From: CAMLHP01 sp035759745
GTDB taxonomy: Bacteria > Gemmatimonadota > Gemmatimonadetes > Gemmatimonadales > GWC2-71-9
Assembly (NCBI GenBank): GCA_035759745.1
Contig: DASTUF010000060.1
Location: forward strand, 1-13,191
Length of the DNA: 13,191 bases
Direction: 5' to 3'
Positions 7,644-13,191 of the stretch are shown piece by piece. Each line of letters opens with the position of its first letter. Position 1 is the first letter of the stretch. The position numbers were made by a program, and so were the translations under genes. The notes beneath the pieces are model-generated. The model was not told the DNA's origin and ran no database searches. It saw nothing but the letters and a program-made list of their open reading frames with translations.

Positions 7644-7662
7644 CTCGCGACTCTCGAATCGA
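7635..7662 (+). repeat. Four 7-bp tandem units between hbd and leucine dehydrogenase
   Basis: GACTC recurs at exactly 7-bp spacing (7635, 7642, 7649), followed by a degenerate fourth unit GAATCGA at 7656. The repeat spans the hbd stop codon and fills the 20-bp gap before the leucine dehydrogenase ATG at 7664. It may be a slippage product or a small regulatory site. Confidence 0.5.
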
Positions 7663-7663
7663 C

Positions 7664-8737
7664 ATGGATCTCTTCAGCGACATCAAGGACCTTGGACACG
7701 AGCAGCTGGTCGTGTGCCACGATCCCTCGTGCGATTACCTCGGGATCATCGCGATCCACGACACGACCCTCGGTCCCGCGCTCGGTGGCACCAGGTTCTG
7801 GAGCTACGACTCGAGTGCGGCAGCCATCACCGACGCGCTGAGGTTGTCCCGCGGGATGACCTACAAGGCCGCGGTGGCCGGACTCAACCTGGGCGGCGGC
7901 AAGTCGGTGATCGTGGGCGACAACAAGCGCATGGATCGGGAGGCCATCTTCCGGGCCCATGGCCGGTTCGTCGAATCGCTCAACGGCCGCTACATCACGG
8001 CCGAGGATGTCGGCACCAGCCCGATGGACATGGAGCACGTGCGGCTGGAAACCCGCCACGTCGCCGGCCTGGTCGGATTGTCGGGAGATCCCTCTCCGGT
8101 GACCGCGTTCGGGGTCTACATGGGAATGAAGGCCACCGCCCGGGCCCACTGGGGCAGCGATGACCTGCACGGCCGCACCGTTGCGGTGCAGGGCGCCGGC
8201 AAGGTGGCGTACAACCTGTCCCGGCACCTCCATGCCGAGGGCGCGCGCATCATCATCACCGACATCGACGCAGACAAGGCCAATCGCGTGGTCACCGAAT
8301 TCGGGGCGCGGGCGGTGACGCCCGATGCCATTTACGACCAGGCGGCCGACATCTACGCGCCTTGCGCCCTGGGCGCGACCATCAATGACGACACGCTCAA
8401 GCGACTCAAGGTCGAGGTGATCGCCGGCGGCGCCAACAACCAGCTGGCCGAGGAGCGCCATGGCGACGAGCTGGACCGCCGGGGGATCTCCTACGCGCCC
8501 GACTATGTGATCAATGGCGGCGGACTTATCAATGTGTACGGTGAGCTGCACGCGTGGCCCGAGGAGCGGTCGCGCAAGAAGGCGGGCGAGATCTACGAGA
8601 CCATCCTGCGGATCTTCGAGATTGCGAAGCAGGACGGCATGCCCACGTACAAGGCGGCCGACCGGCTGGCCGAGCAGCGCATCGCCGCCGTGGGCGGCCT
8701 CGACCGGCTCTGGTTCGCCAACCGCCAGTCCACCTGA
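7664..8737 (+). CDS. ldh: Leucine dehydrogenase (branched-chain amino acid dehydrogenase)
   Basis: NAD-dependent oxidative deamination of leucine, valine and isoleucine to the 2-oxo acids and ammonia, or the reverse. It is 357 residues and closely resembles the Bacillus enzymes throughout (IAIHDTTLGPALGGTR, AGLNLGGGKSVI, NGRYITAEDVGT, YAPCALGATINDDT, YAPDYVINGGG). Lys68 and catalytic Lys80 are at exactly the positions of the Bacillus enzymes. The C-terminal Rossmann domain has GAGKVA at 177-182, where Bacillus enzymes have GVGNVA. It starts 20 bp after hbd without an evident Shine-Dalgarno. The product 2-oxo acids can feed branched-chain oxo-acid dehydrogenase and acyl-CoA degradation, which fits the neighbouring thiolase, HBD and biotin uptake genes. 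The symbol denotes leucine, not lactate, dehydrogenase. Preference among Leu, Val and Phe is not provable from sequence, but overall similarity favours Leu. Confidence 0.96.
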   Translation: MDLFSDIKDLGHEQLVVCHDPSCDYLGIIAIHDTTLGPALGGTRFWSYDSSAAAITDALRLSRGMTYKAAVAGLNLGGGKSVIVGDNKRMDREAIFRAHGRFVESLNGRYITAEDVGTSPMDMEHVRLETRHVAGLVGLSGDPSPVTAFGVYMGMKATARAHWGSDDLHGRTVAVQGAGKVAYNLSRHLHAEGARIIITDIDADKANRVVTEFGARAVTPDAIYDQAADIYAPCALGATINDDTLKRLKVEVIAGGANNQLAEERHGDELDRRGISYAPDYVINGGGLINVYGELHAWPEERSRKKAGEIYETILRIFEIAKQDGMPTYKAADRLAEQRIAAVGGLDRLWFANRQST

Positions 8738-8744
8738 TTTCCGG

Positions 8745-8750
8745 TAGATT
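8745..8750 (+). promoter_or_regulatory. Possible -10 element just before rpiB
   Basis: TAGATT (form TANNNT) ends 5 nt before the rpiB ATG at 8756, and there is no Shine-Dalgarno between. This is the spacing expected for a leaderless transcript. No convincing -35 was seen, so the call is tentative. Confidence 0.25.
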
Positions 8751-8755
8751 CCATC

Positions 8756-9202
8756 ATGGCCGAAGTCATACCTATCGCCGCGGACCACGCGGGTTACGAG
8801 ATGAAGCAGCGGCTGGTGGAGGAACTCCGCCAGCTGGGCTACGAGCCGCTCGACCTGGGCACCCACAGCACCGAGTCCACCGACTACCCGGCCTATGCCC
8901 ACGACGTGGCGGAGCGGGTCCAGGACGGTTCCGCCAGGCGGGGCGTGCTGCTGTGCGGCACCGGCCTCGGCATGGCCTACGCCGCCAATCGCCACAAGGG
9001 CGTGCGTGCGGCGGTGGTGTGGAACGACGAGGTGACCCGCCTCTCGCGCGAGCATAACGACGCCAACGTGCTGGTGCTGCCGTCGCGCTGCATCGGCGAC
9101 GACGAGGCGGTGCAGATGCTCCACACGTTCCTGGACACGCCGTTCGACGGGGGGCGCCACATTCGCCGGGTCGAGGGCATCGACGCCGAGGGGGGCGCGT
9201 GA
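8756..9202 (+). CDS. rpiB: Ribose-5-phosphate isomerase B
   Basis: Interconverts ribulose 5-phosphate and ribose 5-phosphate in the non-oxidative pentose phosphate pathway. It is 148 residues, the normal RpiB length. The N-terminal IAADHAGYEMK contains Asp10 and His11; the active-site loop CGTGLGMAYAAN has the catalytic-base Cys67 and Thr69; and REHNDANVL supplies His100. These are the conserved RpiB/LacAB catalytic and phosphate-binding residues. RpiB is favoured over LacA or LacB because it is a single gene with full active-site Cys and no sugar-specific neighbours. The ATG at 8756 follows the leucine dehydrogenase stop by 18 bp. The end overlaps the glyA start (GTGA). The pairing rpiB-glyA is common in many bacteria. 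Confidence 0.97.
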   Translation: MAEVIPIAADHAGYEMKQRLVEELRQLGYEPLDLGTHSTESTDYPAYAHDVAERVQDGSARRGVLLCGTGLGMAYAANRHKGVRAAVVWNDEVTRLSREHNDANVLVLPSRCIGDDEAVQMLHTFLDTPFDGGRHIRRVEGIDAEGGA

Positions 9203-10473
9203 CGCTGGACCTCAACGCCCGGCTCCGCACGGCCGATCCGGTGGTGGCCGGGCTGGTGGACCGCGAGCTGGCACGCCAGCGCGACGGCCTCGAGCTCATC
9301 GCCAGCGAGAACTTCGCCAGCCGTGCGGTGCTCGACGCCGCCGGCACGCCGCTCACCAACAAGTACGCCGAGGGCTATCCCGGTCGCCGCTATTACGGCG
9401 GCTGCGAGGTCGTGGACCAGGTGGAGCAGCTGGCCATCGATCGCGCGAAGCAGCTCTTCGGCGCCGATCACGCCAACGTCCAGCCCCACTCCGGCGCCCA
9501 GGCGAACTTCGCGGCGTTCATGGCGGTCCTGAAGCCGGGCGAAACCATGCTGGGAATGTCGCTGCCGCATGGCGGCCACCTGACCCACGGCGCGGCGGTC
9601 AGCCACAGCGGCACCATCTGGCGGGCGGTGCACTACGGCGTGAACCCGGCCACGGGGACCATCGACTACGACGTGGTGCGCGATCTCGCCCGGCGGGAGC
9701 GGCCGAAGCTGGTGATCTGCGGCGGCAGCGCCTACTCCAGGATCATCGACTTCCCCGCGTTTCGGAGCATCGCCGACGAAGTGGGCGCGACGCTGGTGGT
9801 GGACATGGCGCACTTCGCCGGACTGGTCGCGGGCGGCGTGCATCCTTCACCGGTGCCGCATGCCCAGCTGGTGACCAGCACCACCCACAAGACCCTGCGC
9901 GGGCCTCGCGCCGGCCTCATCCTCTGCCAGGCCGACCTCGCCAAGGCGGTGGATCGGTCGGTGTTCCCCGGCACCCAGGGTGGTCCCCTGGAGCACGTGA
10001 TTGCGGCCAAGGCAGTCGCCTTTGCCGAGGCGGCGACTCCGGAGTTCCGGAGTTACTCTCGCCAGGTCGTCCGTAATGCGGCGGCGCTGGCCGAGGGGCT
10101 GATGGAACGCGGCCTGGCGATCGTGTCCGGCGGCACCGACACCCACCTGATGCTGGTGGACCTGCGGCCCAGGCGGATCACCGGCAAGCTGGCGGAACAG
10201 GCATTGGGCCGGGCCGCGATCACGGTCAACAAGAACACCATCCCCGACGACCCAGAGTCGCCCTTCGTAACCAGCGGTATCCGCCTGGGCACGCCCGCGC
10301 TGACCACCCGGGGCATGCGCGAGGGCGAGATGCGCCGGATCGCCGAGCTGATCGACCAGGTGCTCGAGACCCCGGAGGATGAAGCGGTCCTTGGCCGGGT
10401 CAAGGGTGAGGTCGAGGAGATGGTGACCGAGTTCCCGCTGTATGCTGCGGCCATGGCGGGAGCCGGCCGGTGA
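9199..10473 (+). CDS. glyA: Serine hydroxymethyltransferase
   Basis: PLP enzyme that converts serine and tetrahydrofolate to glycine and 5,10-methylene-tetrahydrofolate, the main source of one-carbon units. It is 424 residues, close to the E. coli length of 417. The family landmarks are all present: LELIASENFAS near the N-terminus, NKYAEGYPGRRYYGG, VQPHSGAQAN, VVDMAHFAGLVA, and the Schiff-base lysine at residue 231 in TSTTHKTLRGPRAG, matching E. coli Lys229. The C-terminal domain has TPALTTRGM. The GTG at 9199 overlaps the rpiB stop by 4 bp and is preceded by a G-rich purine run (GAGGGGGG) that can serve as ribosome site. Its own stop overlaps the next gene's GTG (GTGA), so rpiB, glyA and the Minf_1886 gene are likely co-translated. 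Confidence 0.98.
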   Translation: MTLDLNARLRTADPVVAGLVDRELARQRDGLELIASENFASRAVLDAAGTPLTNKYAEGYPGRRYYGGCEVVDQVEQLAIDRAKQLFGADHANVQPHSGAQANFAAFMAVLKPGETMLGMSLPHGGHLTHGAAVSHSGTIWRAVHYGVNPATGTIDYDVVRDLARRERPKLVICGGSAYSRIIDFPAFRSIADEVGATLVVDMAHFAGLVAGGVHPSPVPHAQLVTSTTHKTLRGPRAGLILCQADLAKAVDRSVFPGTQGGPLEHVIAAKAVAFAEAATPEFRSYSRQVVRNAAALAEGLMERGLAIVSGGTDTHLMLVDLRPRRITGKLAEQALGRAAITVNKNTIPDDPESPFVTSGIRLGTPALTTRGMREGEMRRIAELIDQVLETPEDEAVLGRVKGEVEEMVTEFPLYAAAMAGAGR

Positions 10474-10865
10474 ACGACCTGGTCTTCGCCGACGACCTGC
10501 TCGAGCGCATCCGGGCCAGCGGTGCGCCGTACCACGACCGGGCCTATCTGTTCGTGCTCGCGGGCATCGAATACCTTCAATCCAGGCTCGAAGTGCGGCG
10601 GCACGTCACGGCAAGGGAACTGTCGTGGGCCTGCCGGGATTTCGCGCAGGAGCAGTACGGGCTCATGGCGCGATCGGTGCTGGAGCACTGGGGCGTAAGC
10701 CGCACCGACGATCTGGGCCGCATCGTGTACATCCTGGTGGAGGCGGGGCTGCTGGTCACCCAGCCCGGCGACCGCGAGTCCGACTTCACCGCCGTCTACG
10801 AGTTTCACGAAGCCTTCTCGGCATCGTACCGATGGCAGGGACTGGCACGGCAGCAGCGGGGCTGA
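10470..10865 (+). CDS. Minf_1886 family protein of unknown function
   Basis: This 131-residue soluble protein resembles the Minf_1886 / TIGR04138 family, described mainly from Verrucomicrobia and Planctomycetes and seen in related GC-rich phyla. Visible landmarks are YHDRAYLFVLAGIEYL (about 21-36), RRHVTARELSWACRDFA (about 43-59), the core QYGLMARSVLEHWGV, then DLGRIVYILVEAGLL and a final DFTAVYEFHEAF. The fold appears mostly helical, with no signal peptide or membrane span. No catalytic motif is apparent and no function is known to me. The GTG at 10470 overlaps the glyA stop (GTGA), and GGGAG at 10458-10462 gives a ribosome site with 7-nt spacing. The family call is from recalled consensus and should be confirmed by HMM. 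The next gene, a zinc ribbon 21 bp downstream, is a candidate partner. Confidence 0.85.
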   Translation: MNDLVFADDLLERIRASGAPYHDRAYLFVLAGIEYLQSRLEVRRHVTARELSWACRDFAQEQYGLMARSVLEHWGVSRTDDLGRIVYILVEAGLLVTQPGDRESDFTAVYEFHEAFSASYRWQGLARQQRG

Positions 10866-10877
10866 GGGACTTGAGCG

Positions 10878-10882
10878 GGAGG
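10878..10882 (+). promoter_or_regulatory. Strong Shine-Dalgarno of the zinc-ribbon gene
   Basis: GGAGG within the run GGGAGGGG (10877-10884) lies 4 nt upstream of the ATG at 10887. It is one of the strongest ribosome sites in the window and supports the reality of this very small gene. Confidence 0.65.
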
Positions 10883-10886
10883 GGAT

Positions 10887-11081
10887 ATGGAAGACAAGGA
10901 CTGGCCGGTGTGCCGCAAGTGCTCGTCCGGGACGCTGATTCCACTCTCTGACTACGGCCGGGATGGCGCGCCCATCACCTACAAGGCGTGGGTCTGCACC
11001 AATCCCGACTGCGGGTTCAACCTCCGGATCGACAACGGCGAGATCTCGTTCGGCCGCACCATCGCGCACGGCATGAAGTAG
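10887..11081 (+). CDS. Small zinc-ribbon protein, unknown function
   Basis: This 64-residue protein has two cysteine knuckles, Cys9-X2-Cys12 (CRKC) and Cys37-X4-Cys42 (CTNPDC), separated by 24 residues, which is the layout of a treble-clef or zinc-ribbon fold binding one Zn. Between and after them are short beta-prone stretches (TLIPL, YKAWVC, FNLRID). No further domain, signal peptide or membrane span is present, so it is likely a free cytosolic zinc ribbon, perhaps binding nucleic acid or a protein partner. I do not recognise a named family. It follows the Minf_1886 gene by 21 bp and precedes nnr by 16 bp, with its own strong ribosome site. Codon use and GC are like the neighbours, giving no sign of transfer. 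Confidence 0.82.
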   Translation: MEDKDWPVCRKCSSGTLIPLSDYGRDGAPITYKAWVCTNPDCGFNLRIDNGEISFGRTIAHGMK

Positions 11082-11097
11082 CCCGCGAGGTCAGGCA

Positions 11098-12651
11098 ATG
11101 AGTGCCGTGCCGGTACTGTCGGCCGCCGACGCGGCGGGGCTCGATGCGCGGGCGGAATCGGCGGGTATCGCGCTCGCCACGCTCATGGACGCTGCCGGCC
11201 GTGCTTCAGCGGCGCTGCTCGCCGATCGCCACGCCGCGGCCGTCGCCAACGGTGTGCTGGTCGCCGCCGGCCCCGGGAACAACGGTGGCGACGGCTGGGT
11301 GCTCGCCCGCGCGCTGCACCGTGCCGGCACTCGCGTCTTCGTTGCTGCTCTCGACTCCACCAATTCATCCCGCCTCAACGCCGTGGCGCGCGACCTCGCC
11401 CTCAAGGGCGGCGTACCGCTCCTCGAAGCTGAAGGCCCGTGGCCGGCGGTCGGCCTTGCTGTCGATGCCATTCTTGGTACCGGAGCGCGCGGCGCGCCCC
11501 GGCCGGCGGCTGCAGCGCTGCTCGACCGCCTGCGCGAGCTGACGGTGCCGCTGGTTGCGCTCGATGGCCCCACCGGGCTGGACCTCTCGCTCGGCACCAC
11601 CCACGGTCTGGCGCACGCCGACCTCAGCATCACCTTCGGCGGTGTGCGGCGGGGGCACCTGCTGGCCCGCGACGAATGCGGCGACGTGCTGGTGGCGGAC
11701 ATCGGGCATCCCGAGGCTGGAAGCGACGTCCCTCTGCTGGTGGATGACGACTGGGCGGCGACCCGCTTCGCCGACCTGCCGGCGGCTGCCCACAAGGGTA
11801 CCCGAGGGCGCATCGTCCTCGTCGGGGGCGCACCGGGCACCAGCGGAGCGATTCGCCTGGCCGCTCGCGCCGCGCTCGCGGCCGGTGCGGGCTACGCCCA
11901 CGTGGTCGCGCCTCAGCCAACCGCGGTCGAGCTGCGCCAGGCCGACCCCGAGCTGCTGGTCTCCGCCGATCCGCTCGACGGCATGCCGGGAGAGTCGCTG
12001 TCGGCAGTACTGGCGGACGCCCACGTCACGGTCATCGGACCTGGACTGGGGCGTGGGCCAGAACGCAGGGACGCGGTTGCCGCCTTGATCGCGCAGAGTC
12101 GCGTCGTGGTGCTCGATGCCGATGCCTTGACCGTCTTTCATGACGAGGTGCCGCGCCTGGCGGAGCTGCTCGCCGGCATCCATGCGGTGCTGACTCCGCA
12201 CCCGGGAGAGTTCCGCACCCTGTTTCCTGATCTCGCCCAGCAGCGCGAGGTGGATCCCTGGGGAGCCGCTGAAGAGGCCGCGAGTCGGGTCGGCGCCACC
12301 ATCGTACTGAAGGGTGTGCCGACAGTGATCGCGACGCCCGGCCGGGTGACGTTGACCGTCGCCGCCGGCACGCCCGGGCTGGGCACCGCCGGAAGCGGCG
12401 ACGTGCTCAGTGGAATCACCGGAACGTTCCTCGCGCAGGTGGACGACGCGCATGTGGCCGCATGTCTCGCGGCGCAAGCGCTCGGGCGGAGCGGGGAACT
12501 GGCAGCGCGCCGGCACACGGCCCGTGCAATGCGCCCGGCCGATACCATTGAGGGCCTGCAGGATGTCTGGCGCGAATGGCGGCGGCTGCGACACGCCGGG
12601 CCCGCCCCGAGACCTCCCCTGCTGCTCGAGTTGCGCCGGCCAATGTCATGA
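11098..12651 (+). CDS. nnr: Bifunctional NAD(P)HX epimerase / ADP-dependent NAD(P)HX dehydratase
   Basis: Repairs hydrated NADH and NADPH: the N-terminal epimerase interconverts R- and S-NAD(P)HX, and the C-terminal dehydratase restores S-NAD(P)HX using ADP. The 517-residue fusion has the YjeF_N (NnrE) half with GNNGGDG at residues 60-66, AILGTGARG and DGPTGLDLS, then the ribokinase-like NnrD half from about residue 230 with GRIVLVGGAPGTSGA, GPGLGRG, VLDADALT, TPHPGEF (His368-Glu371) and GTAGSGDVLSGI, whose Asp435 is the catalytic residue. The last 30 or so residues are an Arg/Pro-rich tail without family resemblance. The ATG at 11098 fits the normal N-terminus; a weak AGG sits at 11092-11094. 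In many bacteria tsaE follows nnr; here a secreted-protein gene follows after 38 bp. Confidence 0.97.
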   Translation: MSAVPVLSAADAAGLDARAESAGIALATLMDAAGRASAALLADRHAAAVANGVLVAAGPGNNGGDGWVLARALHRAGTRVFVAALDSTNSSRLNAVARDLALKGGVPLLEAEGPWPAVGLAVDAILGTGARGAPRPAAAALLDRLRELTVPLVALDGPTGLDLSLGTTHGLAHADLSITFGGVRRGHLLARDECGDVLVADIGHPEAGSDVPLLVDDDWAATRFADLPAAAHKGTRGRIVLVGGAPGTSGAIRLAARAALAAGAGYAHVVAPQPTAVELRQADPELLVSADPLDGMPGESLSAVLADAHVTVIGPGLGRGPERRDAVAALIAQSRVVVLDADALTVFHDEVPRLAELLAGIHAVLTPHPGEFRTLFPDLAQQREVDPWGAAEEAASRVGATIVLKGVPTVIATPGRVTLTVAAGTPGLGTAGSGDVLSGITGTFLAQVDDAHVAACLAAQALGRSGELAARRHTARAMRPADTIEGLQDVWREWRRLRHAGPAPRPPLLLELRRPMS

Positions 12652-12689
12652 ACCTCATCGAAACTACTTGAATTGATGCCGGTAAGCTG

Positions 12690-13191
12690 ATGCGTGTCAT
12701 CGTTCTAGGCGTTGCGCTGGCGCTGATCTGTATCCTGCCGGGTGAAGGCTCGGCACAATTGCCGTCGCGCGACTGGCGTCCGGACGAGCGCGTGGTGATC
12801 GGCGACTTCCGCACCATCAACGCCGTGGCGACGGCGTACGACCGTGTCTTTGCCATCTCGCCGTGGCAGCTGCTGATCTGGCGCCCGGGATTTGGGGAAT
12901 GGGAGGGGCCGTTCGATCCTCCCGACCCGCGCTTTCTCCAGGGAGTCACCGCAGCGCTGGCAGATCCGCTCGATAACTCGGTGTGGATGGCGCGGCCCAC
13001 CGGGTGGACCCGTTACGAACCGGACCTTCGGCTGTGGTCGGCCGGCAACGTGCCCGCGGGCGTGTTCGCCATCGCGTTCGACCTCGCCAATCCCGCCGGC
13101 GGCCTGCTCATGCGCACCCGTGAAGGCTGGCTCGAACTCCCGCGCGGCGGGCTGTCGCCGGTTCCAGCCTCGGCGCCGCAGCAACCGATCG
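12690..13191 (+). CDS. Secreted protein with beta-propeller-like repeats, N-terminal 167 residues, cut by right window edge
   Basis: The frame is open from the ATG at 12690 to the end of the window. It starts with a classical signal peptide (MRVIVLGVALALICILPGEG) and a likely signal peptidase I site after GSA at residues 20-22. The mature part contains three similar segments at about 52-71, 97-116 and 138-150, each with a hydrophobic strand, a polar turn and then Trp or Tyr (VFAISPWQLLIW, VWMARPTGWTRY, LLMRTREGWLEL). That periodicity of roughly 40-45 residues, with Trp-rich strand ends, is suggestive of a beta-propeller of the sensor or two-component-regulator-propeller type. I do not recognise the family and the function is unknown. 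It follows nnr by 38 bp without a clear Shine-Dalgarno and may start its own transcript. Confidence 0.8.
   Translation, partial: MRVIVLGVALALICILPGEGSAQLPSRDWRPDERVVIGDFRTINAVATAYDRVFAISPWQLLIWRPGFGEWEGPFDPPDPRFLQGVTAALADPLDNSVWMARPTGWTRYEPDLRLWSAGNVPAGVFAIAFDLANPAGGLLMRTREGWLELPRGGLSPVPASAPQQPI

Noticed and set aside
7631..9160. 509-codon minus-strand open frame
   Set aside because: It is antisense to leucine dehydrogenase and rpiB, with no recognisable domain.
12648..12671. Seven-codon frame (MNLIETT) overlapping the nnr stop by ATGA
   Set aside because: It is too short to judge and has no following attenuator-like hairpin; it could equally be chance. It might be a remnant of a tsaE start, but nothing else of that gene is visible.
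1..13191. CRISPR array, transposon, prophage, tRNA/rRNA, toxin-antitoxin or defence system
   Set aside because: No regularly spaced repeats, transposase, integrase, RNA gene or defence-type domain was seen. The CPBP protease is sometimes called Abi, but here it sits in a metabolic operon and gives no evidence of phage defence.

Overview
The window is high-GC, densely packed bacterial chromosome with almost no intergenic space. It holds core metabolism and translation genes and no visible mobile DNA, phage, CRISPR, tRNA or rRNA. The gene content suggests a Gemmatimonadota-like or related lineage (PVC, other deep-branching GC-rich groups): a Minf_1886-family protein, a Bacillus-type leucine dehydrogenase, a solitary BioY, a fused Nnr, and a mix of Shine-Dalgarno and non-Shine-Dalgarno starts. 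This is inference; no marker here fixes the phylum.

Left part (1-2051), leftward: valS, cut by the window edge, preceded by a small membrane-anchored BON-like protein whose stop overlaps the valS start (ATGA). The roughly 98-bp AT-richer gap 1954-2051 separates these from everything to the right, which is all on the plus strand.

Right part (2052-13191), rightward: a 49-codon single-span membrane microprotein overlaps thrS (GTGA). After 49 bp comes a tightly coupled block: acetyl-CoA C-acetyltransferase, bioY, a CPBP-family membrane protease and 3-hydroxybutyryl-CoA dehydrogenase, each overlapping the next by 4 bp. Leucine dehydrogenase follows, then rpiB-glyA-Minf_1886 (again 4-bp overlaps), a 64-aa zinc-ribbon protein, the bifunctional NAD(P)HX repair enzyme Nnr, and the start of a secreted protein with beta-propeller-like repeats that runs off the right edge.

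Functionally the genes fall into aminoacylation (ValRS, ThrRS), short-chain acyl-CoA chemistry (thiolase and HBD, with BioY possibly feeding biotin-dependent carboxylases), branched-chain amino acid deamination, pentose phosphate and one-carbon metabolism (RpiB, GlyA), and cofactor repair. Four small or poorly described genes sit among them and are the most useful leads: the BON-like protein, the thrS-coupled microprotein, the Minf_1886 protein and the zinc ribbon. I do not see an exotic multi-gene system here; the strongest novelty candidates are these conserved-looking small genes coupled to housekeeping genes.
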